47,780 bases of DNA. It comes from Clostridia bacterium (lineage in GTDB: Bacteria > Bacillota > Clostridia > Oscillospirales > Acutalibacteraceae). Under the pieces are notes generated by a model. That model was not told the DNA's origin. It saw nothing but the letters and a program-made list of their open reading frames with translations, and searched no databases. A program made the translations under genes and the position numbers. Below are positions 1-7,990 of this stretch, piece by piece (positions within the stretch are counted from its first letter, which is position 1; every line of letters starts with the position of its first letter). Location of the stretch: NCBI GenBank assembly GCA_017441385.1, contig JAFRXY010000007.1:1-47780 (forward strand), given 5' to 3'.

Positions 1-251
1 AAAATGAGCGCAACAACTTGGAGGCAAAAGTTAATTGGCATTTTCGAACAAAAGATGCTCGTATCAAACTTGTTTCTCTGTATCCCGACCTTTGAATGTG
101 GTGCCTATTTTAGTTCGTATATCATCGTGTCTATACACTAGCGAAACGAATGTTTCGCTGGGATTTCTGGCAAAATATGGCGGAAAAGATGCCAGCCAGA
201 CGTGCGTGGAGAGATTCTGAACAGGCTCTCAGGGAGATAAGGAGCAGGTTT
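1..251 (+). other. Leader upstream of the MATE gene, no confident gene
   Basis: This stretch holds no gene I can support. A frame open from base 1 runs to a stop at 139-141 and could be the tail of a gene beginning outside the window or a chance 45-codon ORF (ATG at 4); I recognise no family in it. A small hairpin AGCGAAAC/GTTTCGCT lies at 140-159 without a T-run. A second, GAGAG/CTCTC, lies just before the ribosome binding site of the MATE gene and could affect its access. I found no convincing promoter and no known riboswitch. Confidence 0.4.
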
Positions 252-1670
252 ATGTGCAGCAGGAATGATACGGTTTTTAAAACGAAAAAACAAAATAGCA
301 ACAGCAAGGAAACCAGAAGCCGGCGGAGCGAAGCCGTGCTGCTGACGGAGGGAAATCCACGGCGTGTGATACTCTCGTTTGCTCTGCCGATATTTTTAAG
401 CCAGCTTTTCCAGCAGCTTTACAATACGGCTGACGCATGGATCGTGGGACACTATCTTGGCGACAGGGCTTTCGCGGCAGTCGCCTCCTCCGGAAGTCTG
501 GTTTTCCTCTTTATCAGCTTTTTCATCGGTCTGTCCATGGGCGCGGGCGTGGTGATCAGCCGATATTTCGGCGCGGGCGACAGCGAGAAGGTTTCGCGCG
601 CAGTACATACCAATGTGCTGGTTTCTCTGCTTTGCGGGCTGCTTCTGGCGGCAGTCGGAGTGGCTGCGACGCCGTCCATTCTTCGCCTGATGAAGACCGA
701 CCCCGATGTATTGCCGCAGTCGATACGGTATTTCCGCTATTTCTTTATCGGCTCTCCCGCCATGGTGATGTATAACTCCCTGAAAGGCGTGATGAACGCG
801 GTTGGAGACAGCCGCCGTCCGCTGTATTACCTGATTTTTTCATCGCTCCTCAATATTTTTCTGGACTGGCTCTTTGTCGGACCCTGCGGACTGGATATCC
901 GCTGGGCGGCTATCGCTACCGCTATTTCACAGACGGCTTCCGCCCTGCTTTGTCTGAGGCAGCTCTCAAAGAAAGGCACCGTGTATGCCCTTTCCCCGCG
1001 CAAGCTGAAAATCAACAGGGCGATTCTGACCGAAATACTGCGGCTGGGAATTCCTTCCGGGGTGCAGAATTCCGTGATCGGTCTTGCCAATGTGCTGGTG
1101 CAGACCAATATCAACACCTTCGGAGATGTGGCGATGGCGGCGTGCGGCGCTTATTCCCGCATAGAGGGCTTCGCCTTTCTGCCGATCATGTCTTTTTCGA
1201 TGGCTATCACCACCTTCATCGGTCAGAACCTCGGCGCAAGGCAGTACGACCGCACGCGGAAGGGTGCGCGGTTCGGGATAGTTACATCGGTGCTGATGGC
1301 GGAGTTGATCGGAGTGACAATATTTGTCTTTGCGCGTCCGATGGTTTCCGCCTTTGTGGACGAGCCGGAGGCGGTGGCGACAGGCGTTTTGCAGTGCAGG
1401 ACGGAGTCGCTCTTCTTCTGCCTGCTGGCGTTTTCCCACTGTATAGCCGGCGTATGCAGAGGCGCGGGCAAAGCGTTTGTGCCGATGTTCGTCATGCTGT
1501 CGGTCTGGTGTGTGCTGAGAGTAATCGTGATCACCGTTGCCATGCAGCTTTCGCACACCATCCAACTGCTTTTCTGGGTATATCCCCTGACATGGTTTAT
1601 CAGCTCGGTCATCTATCTGTTTTATTACCTTTTCTCCGATTGGATACACGGATTTGACAAAGCCCAATGA
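252..1670 (+). CDS. MATE family multidrug/metabolite efflux protein
   Basis: A polytopic inner-membrane antiporter of 472 residues, the usual length for the MATE family, expected to export drugs or metabolites against Na+ or H+. About 12 hydrophobic segments are spread over the whole length. The first repeat begins with the family-typical pattern around FALPIFLSQLFQQLYN and the stretch WIVGHYLGD, and the second repeat starts near LRLGIPSGVQNS. The open frame begins at 150, but ATG at 252 is the better start: ATAAGGAG lies 7 bases before it, and the earlier residues are polar and unlike the family. Its substrate cannot be read from sequence. It is monocistronic as far as visible and convergent with serS, sharing the terminator between them. 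Confidence 0.9.
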   Translation: MCSRNDTVFKTKKQNSNSKETRSRRSEAVLLTEGNPRRVILSFALPIFLSQLFQQLYNTADAWIVGHYLGDRAFAAVASSGSLVFLFISFFIGLSMGAGVVISRYFGAGDSEKVSRAVHTNVLVSLLCGLLLAAVGVAATPSILRLMKTDPDVLPQSIRYFRYFFIGSPAMVMYNSLKGVMNAVGDSRRPLYYLIFSSLLNIFLDWLFVGPCGLDIRWAAIATAISQTASALLCLRQLSKKGTVYALSPRKLKINRAILTEILRLGIPSGVQNSVIGLANVLVQTNINTFGDVAMAACGAYSRIEGFAFLPIMSFSMAITTFIGQNLGARQYDRTRKGARFGIVTSVLMAELIGVTIFVFARPMVSAFVDEPEAVATGVLQCRTESLFFCLLAFSHCIAGVCRGAGKAFVPMFVMLSVWCVLRVIVITVAMQLSHTIQLLFWVYPLTWFISSVIYLFYYLFSDWIHGFDKAQ

Positions 1671-1694
1671 CGTTTTTTCTTCCAATACAACAAT

Positions 1695-1742
1695 GACCCC
1701 GTCAGTGACACATTTGTATGTGACTGACGGGGTCTGCTTTTT
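1695..1742. terminator. Terminator between MATE gene and serS
   Basis: Perfect 12-base arms GACCCCGTCAGT (1695-1706) and ACTGACGGGGTC (1723-1734), followed on the plus strand by TGCTTTTT. The minus-strand side is only moderately T-rich, so it may serve serS as well, but the plus-strand direction is better supported. Confidence 0.8.
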
Positions 1743-1764
1743 CGATTGAAACGGACGGAATGAA

Positions 1765-3054
1765 TTATTTCTTAGGAATAAGCACTTCCTTGCCGCCCAT
1801 GTACATGCGCAGCTTTTCGGGAATTCTGACGGTGCCGTCGGCTTGCAGGTTGTTTTCGAGGAAGGCAATGAGCATTCTCGGAGGGGCGACGACGGTGTTG
1901 TTCAGCGTGTGGGCAAGGTATTTTTTGCCGTCCTCTCCCACAACCCTGATGCCGAGTCTGCGTGCCTGCGCGTCGCCAAGGTTGGAGCAGGAACCTACCT
2001 CAAAATATTTCTTCTGACGGGGCGACCACGCTTCCACGTCCACCGACTTGACCTTGAGGTCGGCAAGGTCACCCGAACAGCATTCCAGCGTGCGGACAGG
2101 AATATCCAGCGAACGGAAGAAGTCAACGGTGTTCTTCCAGAGAACGTCGTAATACTTCATGCTTTCCTCCGGCTTGCAGACCACGATCATTTCCTGCTTC
2201 TCAAACTGATGAATGCGGTAAACGCCCCGTTCCTCAATGCCGTGGGCGCCCTTCTCCTTGCGGAAACAGGGGGAATAGCTGGTGAGCAGCTTGGGAAGTT
2301 CGCTCTCCTTGGTGATGGTACCTATGAATTTGCCGATCATGGAGTGTTCGCTGGTGCCGATGAGATAGAGGTCTTCGCCCTCGATCTTGTACATCATGGC
2401 GTCCATCTCGGCGAAGCTCATCACGCCGTCCACGACGTTCTTGCGGATCATGAAGGGCGGAATGACATAGGTGAATCCGCGGTCGATCATGAAATCCCTC
2501 GCGTAGGAGAGAATGGAGGAATGCAGCCGCGCGATATCGCCCATGAGGTAATAGAAGCCGTTGCCGGCGACGGAGCCGGCCGCGTCGAGATCGATGCCGT
2601 CAAAGGTCTTCATGATATCGGTGTGGTAAGGAATCTCAAAATCCGGCACCACCGGTTCGCCGAACCGCTCCACCTCGACATTCTTGCTGTCGTCCTCGCC
2701 GATGGGGACGGAGGGATCGATCATATTGGGAATGGTCAGCATGATGGTGCGAACCTTTTCCTTCAGCTCGGTTTCCAGCTTTTCACACTCCGCCAGACGC
2801 TCGGAGAACTGCGTGACCTTGACCTTCTCGGCTTCAGCCTCTTCCTTTTTGCCCTTTGCCATGAGCGCTCCTATGCCTTTGGAAACCTTGTTGCGGTTGG
2901 CGCGGAGTCCGTCGGCTTCCTGCATGATGGTGCGGAGCTGTTTGTCGAGCGCGATGACTTCATCGACGAGCGGCAGCTTGCTGTCCTGGAATTTCTTTTT
3001 GATGTTTTCTTTGACTGCGTCGGGATTTTCCCGTAGGAACTTGATATCCAGCAT
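1765..3054 (-). CDS. serS: Seryl-tRNA synthetase, divergent type
   Basis: Charges tRNA-Ser with serine in the cytoplasm (class II synthetase, 429 residues). The N-terminal ~110 residues are the charged helical tRNA-binding arm. Class II motif 2 appears as CFRKEKGAHGIEERG and motif 3 as LNNTVVAPPRMLIAFLEN. The ending PEKLRMYMGG is typical of SerRS. The motif 2 and 3 wording differs from the usual bacterial forms (for example LNGSGLAVGRTLVAILEN) and is nearer to the divergent SerRS seen in archaea and some second bacterial copies. The frame extends to a GTG at 3066, but ATG 3054 is preceded by AAAGGTGAT and begins the family-typical MLDIKFLREN. It has its own promoter, so it need not be co-transcribed with the polymer genes upstream. 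Confidence 0.93.
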   Translation of the reverse strand: MLDIKFLRENPDAVKENIKKKFQDSKLPLVDEVIALDKQLRTIMQEADGLRANRNKVSKGIGALMAKGKKEEAEAEKVKVTQFSERLAECEKLETELKEKVRTIMLTIPNMIDPSVPIGEDDSKNVEVERFGEPVVPDFEIPYHTDIMKTFDGIDLDAAGSVAGNGFYYLMGDIARLHSSILSYARDFMIDRGFTYVIPPFMIRKNVVDGVMSFAEMDAMMYKIEGEDLYLIGTSEHSMIGKFIGTITKESELPKLLTSYSPCFRKEKGAHGIEERGVYRIHQFEKQEMIVVCKPEESMKYYDVLWKNTVDFFRSLDIPVRTLECCSGDLADLKVKSVDVEAWSPRQKKYFEVGSCSNLGDAQARRLGIRVVGEDGKKYLAHTLNNTVVAPPRMLIAFLENNLQADGTVRIPEKLRMYMGGKEVLIPKK

Positions 3055-3096
3055 GTATATGATCACCTTTACTTATGAAAATTGATTAATAAAATT

Positions 3097-3125
3097 ATTA
3101 TACATCAGATTACGTGAAATAGCAA
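3097..3125 (-). promoter_or_regulatory. Promoter of serS
   Basis: On the minus strand, -35 TTGCTA (3120-3125), 17-base spacer, -10 TATAAT (3097-3102), about 45 bases before the serS start. No T-box sequence is visible in the short leader. Confidence 0.65.
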
Positions 3126-3133
3126 TAGCATTA

Positions 3134-4120
3134 TTACATTTTTACCGGAAGGAAATTGCAATGGACGAACACCAGCTTTACCAGCGCCTTACTGCGGAAA
3201 ATGAGATTCTTCCTGTTTGAAAAATAGTATTTGTTGCCCTTCCAGCCGGGGAATTTTTCATCGAGATAGCTGTAGGCGCGGTCGATGAACCGCAGCTTGA
3301 ATGACTTATTGCCGTCGTCGTAGGCGCGTTTGACACGGGTAAAAATATGCACCAGAATCACCCACCGGATGACCTCGCCGATTTTGTCATAATCATTCAG
3401 CCGGTGCGCCCGTTCCTCGATGATATCGCAGGCCTTGAAAACGTCGAACGCCTTTTCGTCGGAGGAATTGCTGATGGAATCGCCGCGAAGCCTGCGGTAG
3501 GTGTAATGCACGTCGGGAACAAGCGCGATTCTGTCGGCGGTAAAGAGAATGCCGTAGATCACCGCCACGTCTTCATAATACATGCCGTAGGGGAACAGAT
3601 TGTCCTCGGTGAAGATTTCGCGGCGAATAACCTTATTCCAGAGGTAGGGACGGCAAAGCCGCACCTTTTCCGGCGTTTCGCTGAGTGAAATGCAGCCTTC
3701 CCCCTTGATTCTGTCCTGCACATGCACGTTGTCCTCGGCGCCGATGATTTCTATGACATTGCCGGCGCAGATGTCCGCGCCGTATTTCACAGCGCCGTTG
3801 TACAGCTTCTCAAAGAATGCCGGCTCCACGCAGTCATCGCTGTCCACAAAGCCGATGAATGCGCCTGTCGCCTGCTTCAGGCCGTAATTCCGCGCGTCGG
3901 CAACGCCGCCGTTGGGCTTGTCGAAGGCTTTGAATACGCCGGGGTATTTTGCTTCGTAATCCCTCATGACGGCAAGGGAACCGTCGGTGGAGCCGTCGTT
4001 GACCATGATGACTTCCATGGAGTCGATGGTCTGGGCGGTCAGGGAATCAAGGCATTTCGTCATGAATGCCGCCGAATTGTAGACCGGCACGATGACCGAT
4101 ACTTTGATATTGTTATCCAA
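3134..4120 (-). CDS. Family 2 glycosyltransferase
   Basis: A cytoplasmic GT-A glycosyltransferase (328 residues) that adds a sugar from a nucleotide donor to a growing surface polymer or lipid-linked acceptor. The GT2 pattern is at the N-terminus: VSVIVPVYNSAAFMTKCLDS, then VNDGSTDGS, and GFVDSDDCVEP with the DxD metal-binding motif. The C-terminal half resembles those of capsule and teichoic-acid glycosyltransferases. The start is TTG at 4118-4120: GAGGTG lies 6 bases upstream, and the nearby ATG runs at once into a stop. It lies 22 bases after the TagF-like gene and is probably co-transcribed with it, so it likely decorates or primes the same polymer. The exact sugar cannot be told. Confidence 0.88.
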   Translation of the reverse strand: MDNNIKVSVIVPVYNSAAFMTKCLDSLTAQTIDSMEVIMVNDGSTDGSLAVMRDYEAKYPGVFKAFDKPNGGVADARNYGLKQATGAFIGFVDSDDCVEPAFFEKLYNGAVKYGADICAGNVIEIIGAEDNVHVQDRIKGEGCISLSETPEKVRLCRPYLWNKVIRREIFTEDNLFPYGMYYEDVAVIYGILFTADRIALVPDVHYTYRRLRGDSISNSSDEKAFDVFKACDIIEERAHRLNDYDKIGEVIRWVILVHIFTRVKRAYDDGNKSFKLRFIDRAYSYLDEKFPGWKGNKYYFSNRKNLIFRSKALVKLVFVHCNFLPVKM

Positions 4121-4142
4121 TCATTTCACCTCGCAAATCAAA

Positions 4143-5861
4143 CTACAGCACGACCTTCTCGCATTTCCATTCGCCGTGGGCATTTTCAAACGCCGCGACC
4201 CACCCCGCGAAATTCTTTTCGGAGATAACCTCGCTCTGTCCGGCATGATAGGCCGTCAGCGCCTGTTCGAAGCAGTCCCCCGCGAAATTCGCCACTATAT
4301 CGAACCGGCATTCGCCGAGAATGCGTCTGTAATTGCGCTCAAAGACCTTGGAACGGTACATTCTGAGCAATCTGGAAGTGCTTGCCCTGTCGGGGTTGAT
4401 CATTCCCGCAAGAAGGGCGCGTACCGTTCCGCGCGGCATCAGACCGTTGCGGCAGAGCACGCGGACATTGTCATTGACCCGCAGAATCTCGTCGGTGCAT
4501 TTTCCTTCATCTTCGATCAGCAGCGTGACATCCGTGGAGGCATAATCAATGCCGTCCAGCCATTTCAGTATCTTCTCGGTGTGCGGGCCTGCGGCAAAGC
4601 TGCCCCCCGCCACCAGCAATTTCTTTTTGGTAGAAGTATCCTTCACAATGCGGCACTCCGATTCGTCGTTGTGGAATACAGCGTCAATGACCTTCCGGGT
4701 AACATTGCCGTCGTCGAATTCGCAGGCCCATGTCTTCATCTTGCTGTAGGCGCTGCCGTATTCGTCGGTCAGGCTTCCGGCACGGTTGATCCAGCCGGCG
4801 ATATCTCCCATATCGCCCGAATAAGGGCCGGGAAGTTCATGCAGCCCGAAATAGACGCCGCGGTATTCCCTGTAGCTTTCCAAGTCGGGTATGTAAAATA
4901 TGATGGGTCTGCCGGTCAGCAGGAAGTCAAAGAAGAGGCTGGAATAATCCGACACCAGCACGTCGGTCACCGACAGGAGTTCATCGGTATCAATTGACTG
5001 GGGAATGTACCGCCCGCTTCTTTTCTCCTCGTCAGACAGCAGCTTGTATACCATGGGGTGCGGCTTGATCAGAATCTGGTATTGTTCGGTGTCGATGTGG
5101 TGATACAGATAATCGCAGAATTCGTCGTAACGGGCGATATCCTTGTCCGCGCGGTCAAATGACGCGCCCTTCCACGTCGGCGCATACAGAATGATTTTTT
5201 TATTTTCCTCGATCGCGATACGCCGGCTGATCAGCTTTTCGATAATGTCGTCCCGCTTGGTGGAAAAGAGAAGATCGTTGCGGGGATAGCCGTTTTCTAT
5301 CAGCTTGCCGGTGTAAATGCCGCCGAGTTTGTAGCTTTCAAGATAAATCTTCGTCATGAAGCGGCAGGGAGAAATCAGATAGTCTGTGAGAAGAAAATTC
5401 CTCGTCATGTTGCGTGAAGTGAACTTGCCGTCCGGCACATCGTAACCCAGTGTTTTGAGGGGGATTCCGTGCCATGTGTTGACGTAAATCTGCTCCGGCT
5501 TTTTGGTGAAATAGAAGGGCAGCGTGTTGTTGACGATGATATACTTCGCGCTTGTCAGGGCGTTGAAATAGCCGCTGCTGTTCTTTGTGACAAACCGCAC
5601 GTTTGTCCAGTCGCCGTATTCCTTCCTGAGCTGGCGGCACTCGGCAGGGTCGTCGATCTGCCACACATGGTCATAGCGGTCAAATTCCTTCGTTTCCATC
5701 ATCTTGCGGAATACCGCGTAAGGCCCGCAAAGCATTCCCGCTCCGTGGTGAGAGGAATAGAATATCGTGAATTTATCCACTTCGTTTCGTCTGTAATGCT
5801 TCGAATACCTTGCTGCCAGCAATACGGTCGGCAGTTTTCTGATAATATTTTGAATGCCCAA
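4143..5861 (-). CDS. TagF-like CDP-glycerol/ribitol polymerase with extra C-terminal domain
   Basis: A 572-residue protein whose residues ~60-390 match the CDP-glycerol glycerophosphotransferase family (teichoic-acid primases and polymerases, membrane-associated): NTWHGIPLKTLGYD, IENGYPRNDLL, ILYAPTWKGASF, KPHPM and VLVSDYSSLFFDF with the conserved His and Ser/Asp positions. The last ~170 residues (from about KKKLLVAGGSF) look like half of a GT4/GT-B type glycosyltransferase, so the protein may couple chain extension to another transfer step, or that half may only bind the acceptor. The start is TTG at 5859-5861, with GGGAG 10 bases upstream. It is followed 22 bases later by the GT2 gene and preceded by licD. 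Whether the unit is glycerol-P, ribitol-P or another polyol is not visible. Confidence 0.85.
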   Translation of the reverse strand: MGIQNIIRKLPTVLLAARYSKHYRRNEVDKFTIFYSSHHGAGMLCGPYAVFRKMMETKEFDRYDHVWQIDDPAECRQLRKEYGDWTNVRFVTKNSSGYFNALTSAKYIIVNNTLPFYFTKKPEQIYVNTWHGIPLKTLGYDVPDGKFTSRNMTRNFLLTDYLISPCRFMTKIYLESYKLGGIYTGKLIENGYPRNDLLFSTKRDDIIEKLISRRIAIEENKKIILYAPTWKGASFDRADKDIARYDEFCDYLYHHIDTEQYQILIKPHPMVYKLLSDEEKRSGRYIPQSIDTDELLSVTDVLVSDYSSLFFDFLLTGRPIIFYIPDLESYREYRGVYFGLHELPGPYSGDMGDIAGWINRAGSLTDEYGSAYSKMKTWACEFDDGNVTRKVIDAVFHNDESECRIVKDTSTKKKLLVAGGSFAAGPHTEKILKWLDGIDYASTDVTLLIEDEGKCTDEILRVNDNVRVLCRNGLMPRGTVRALLAGMINPDRASTSRLLRMYRSKVFERNYRRILGECRFDIVANFAGDCFEQALTAYHAGQSEVISEKNFAGWVAAFENAHGEWKCEKVVL

Positions 5862-5900
5862 GAATGTATCACTCCCGGATGTATGAATAATTTCTTTATT

Positions 5901-5980
5901 TCAGCGCGAAGCGCTCCAACATTATTCATTTTTCAGTATTCATTATTCAGTCTTCATTTAGCGCAGCTTCGCTGAGCGCA
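5901..5980 (-). repeat. Post-stop heptad-repeat element 1 (after licD)
   Basis: Read on the minus strand, directly after the licD stop comes a GC-rich inverted repeat (GCGCTCAGCGAAGCTGCGCT). Then five 7-base units beginning TGA follow (TGAAGAC, TGAATAA, TGAATAC, TGAAAAA, TGAATAA; 5921-5957), and then GGAGCGCTTCGCGCTG. The same palindrome recurs in elements 3 and 5. Confidence 0.8.
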
Positions 5981-6820
5981 TTAAAAATGATGCTTGATGA
6001 CCCGCTTTTCCGGCGGCGGCGGGGTCATGTAATCGCCGTAGATGGTGGTGAGAATCAGGTCGGTGTCCTGCGGCACGGGGAACATGCCGTCCTCAAAGGG
6101 AACCCGCACAGGCTCGCCGAATGCCGATTTCGGGAAGGTTTCCTTCTGCACCTTGTAGTAGCTGGCGAGGCAGACAATGTACTGATTGTCGGGGCTGTTG
6201 AATCTGGTGTAGTTTTTGTTGATGCATTTGAAAAGGAACTCCCTTGACACGAAATGTGAGGCAAAACGGAGGACCTTCGCCGGGAAGGAATTCGCCTCGG
6301 CGGTACCCATCTTCTGGGAAAGGGTGCCGCGCAGAATCCGCATTTTGGTTCCCTGCCATGTCTGGGCGGGGGAGGAGAGCTTCGGCACGTTGTCCAGCGG
6401 GAAGATGTCGATCATCGGGCCGTTGTTCGGCGTGACGTGGGCGATGTGGGACTGGCGGAATTTCGGGCTGTCGGTGATCAGACGGACTTTCAGCAGCGGC
6501 GTCCAGCAGTTTTCCATGGTGGTGTAGTGCTGAATCTCGTATTTTTCGCCCATGGCTTCGGGGGCGATTTGCAGGAAACGCTCGTAATCCTCCCGCATCA
6601 TCAGCAGGTCGATGTCGTCGTCCCACGGTATGAAGCCCTTGTGACGCACGGCTCCCAGCATGGTGCCTTCTCCGAGGTAGTAGGGAATGTTGTACTCGGT
6701 GCAGACTTTGTCGATGTCCTTCAGCATGGCCAGCGTTACCTGCTGTAGCTCATGCACCAGCTCCATGGCCTCCTCCTGCGTCTTTTCGGGGGAGGAATTA
6801 TTGTTGTTATCGCTCATCAT
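5981..6820 (-). CDS. LicD family phosphotransferase
   Basis: A 279-residue member of the LicD family, which transfers phosphocholine or related phospho-groups from nucleotide-activated donors onto surface glycans such as teichoic acids. The diagnostic N-terminal part is clear: LGEGTMLGAVRHKGFIPWDDD followed by IDLLM, giving the acidic metal site of the nucleotidyltransferase-like fold, and the C-terminal region carries the usual R/Y-rich ending. The start could be either of two adjacent ATGs (6820 or 6817); AAAAGGAAC lies upstream. Its placement before the TagF-like and GT2 genes suggests it decorates the polymer they make. The donor could be choline-P, but no choline uptake or activation genes are in the window, so this stays open. 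Confidence 0.87.
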   Translation of the reverse strand: MMSDNNNNSSPEKTQEEAMELVHELQQVTLAMLKDIDKVCTEYNIPYYLGEGTMLGAVRHKGFIPWDDDIDLLMMREDYERFLQIAPEAMGEKYEIQHYTTMENCWTPLLKVRLITDSPKFRQSHIAHVTPNNGPMIDIFPLDNVPKLSSPAQTWQGTKMRILRGTLSQKMGTAEANSFPAKVLRFASHFVSREFLFKCINKNYTRFNSPDNQYIVCLASYYKVQKETFPKSAFGEPVRVPFEDGMFPVPQDTDLILTTIYGDYMTPPPPEKRVIKHHF

Positions 6821-6865
6821 AAGGTAATCCGTTCCTTTTTTTAGTATTGAAAAATCAGAATAAGA

Positions 6866-7879
6866 CTATGATTTTGACTGCCTTTTGCGTTTTTTTACTT
6901 CCTTTTCAATGCCTTTAACACTTTTAAGATACGCTTCTTCTACCGGAGACAGTGTGATTGCCTGATACTTACGGTATTCTTCCTTTGCTTTTTTCATTGC
7001 CTGATCGTGGCTAACACTTCCGGCGCCGGTAAGCAACGCTCTTTTTCCGGAAGTCAGAACAGCATCCAACTGTTCCACATAATCGCTCATATACATGGGC
7101 TTGTGCTCAATGGCGTTGATTTCCGCGAGATCAAAATAACCGGCAACAAGATTATTCAGAATTTTCAGCTCGTCCTCCGATAGATAATTCTTCGCGATGC
7201 CAATATCTTTAATAGCCGGAAGTTCACCGGAAAATGATGTTAGCCCCATAAAAGGTTTCTCGGCGTCAGCCCGTTGATAAATGACTTCAGCCGCGGTGTG
7301 ACCGTGAGCGGCATAGTGAAGTTTGTTCTGCACTATTTTGAAAAATCTGACAGACTCATCGCTTTTGGGATCGTAATCCACACTGGTTGCGTACAAATCC
7401 AGAACCTGACGGTAAAGTACCTTTTCTGATGAGCGAATGTCCCTGATGCGGTCAAGCAGTTCTTTCCAATAATTCCCTCCGGCATTTCCTTTAAGACGTT
7501 CATCGTCGATTGCAAATCCTTTAATCAGGTACTCTTTAAGAACATTGTTAGCCCAGATACGGAATTGAGTGCCGCAAAGTGACTTCACGCGGTAACCCAC
7601 AGAAATGATAACGTCAAGGTTAAAGTATTCAATACTTCTTTCAACCTCTCTGTCTCCCTCGATTTGAACTGTTGCAAATTTTGCAACAGTTGAATCGCGG
7701 CTTAATTCCCCTTCTGTAAAAATATTCCTGATATGCCTTGAAATGGTGGACTTATCTCTCTGAAACAACTCCGCCATCTGATCGAGTGAGAGCCAGACAG
7801 TCTCATTCTTCATGTTTACGCTGATCTTTGCCAGACCGTCCTCGGTCTGATAGATGATGATTTCACCGGTGTTTTCCAT
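6866..7879 (-). CDS. RhuM family protein
   Basis: A 337-residue protein of the RhuM (virulence-associated) family. An N-terminal DNA-binding-like region around TVWLSLDQMAELFQRDKSTI and SRHIRNIFTEGEL is followed by the family block SIEYFNLDVIISVGYRVKS and FRIWANNVLKEYLIKGFAID. The C-terminus is basic. The family's biochemical role is unknown; the first part resembles phage antirepressors and KilA-N-type regulators, and family members are common on islands. Base composition here is more A+T-rich than in neighbouring genes, which fits recent transfer. AGGAAGGAT precedes the ATG. A near-perfect 25-base palindrome lies inside the reading frame (7667-7691). It sits alone between licD and the transglutaminase-like gene. 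Confidence 0.85.
   Translation of the reverse strand: MENTGEIIIYQTEDGLAKISVNMKNETVWLSLDQMAELFQRDKSTISRHIRNIFTEGELSRDSTVAKFATVQIEGDREVERSIEYFNLDVIISVGYRVKSLCGTQFRIWANNVLKEYLIKGFAIDDERLKGNAGGNYWKELLDRIRDIRSSEKVLYRQVLDLYATSVDYDPKSDESVRFFKIVQNKLHYAAHGHTAAEVIYQRADAEKPFMGLTSFSGELPAIKDIGIAKNYLSEDELKILNNLVAGYFDLAEINAIEHKPMYMSDYVEQLDAVLTSGKRALLTGAGSVSHDQAMKKAKEEYRKYQAITLSPVEEAYLKSVKGIEKEVKKRKRQSKS
7667..7691. repeat. 25-base palindrome inside the RhuM gene
   Basis: Twelve-base arms AACTGTTGCAAA and TTTGCAACAGTT around a single central T, with no mismatch. It lies within the codons for the family stretch STVAKFATVQ, so part of it may be constrained by the protein. Confidence 0.75.
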
Positions 7880-7920
7880 TTTCTTTATCCTTCCTGTGTT
7901 ATATGAGAGTAGCAGTGCCG

Positions 7921-7990
7921 GTTATAGGATAATCATTCACCATTCACCATTCAATATTCATTTAGCGAGCGAACGGATGTGAGCCAAGCG
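7921..7990 (-). repeat. Post-stop heptad-repeat element 2 (after the transglutaminase-like gene)
   Basis: On the minus strand, directly after the stop come GCGCTTGGCTCAC and TTCGCTCGCTAAA. Four 7-base units follow: TGAATAT, TGAATGG, TGAATGG, TGAATGA (7930-7962). No GGAGCGCTTCGCGCTG copy is present here. Confidence 0.75.

Noticed and set aside
4-141. 45-codon frame at the left edge
   Set aside because: No ribosome site for the ATG at 4 is visible within the window and I recognise no family; it may be the end of a gene outside the window.
3055-3133. T-box upstream of serS
   Set aside because: Only about 45 bases separate the promoter from the start, and there is no TGG-containing core, so no T-box is possible here.
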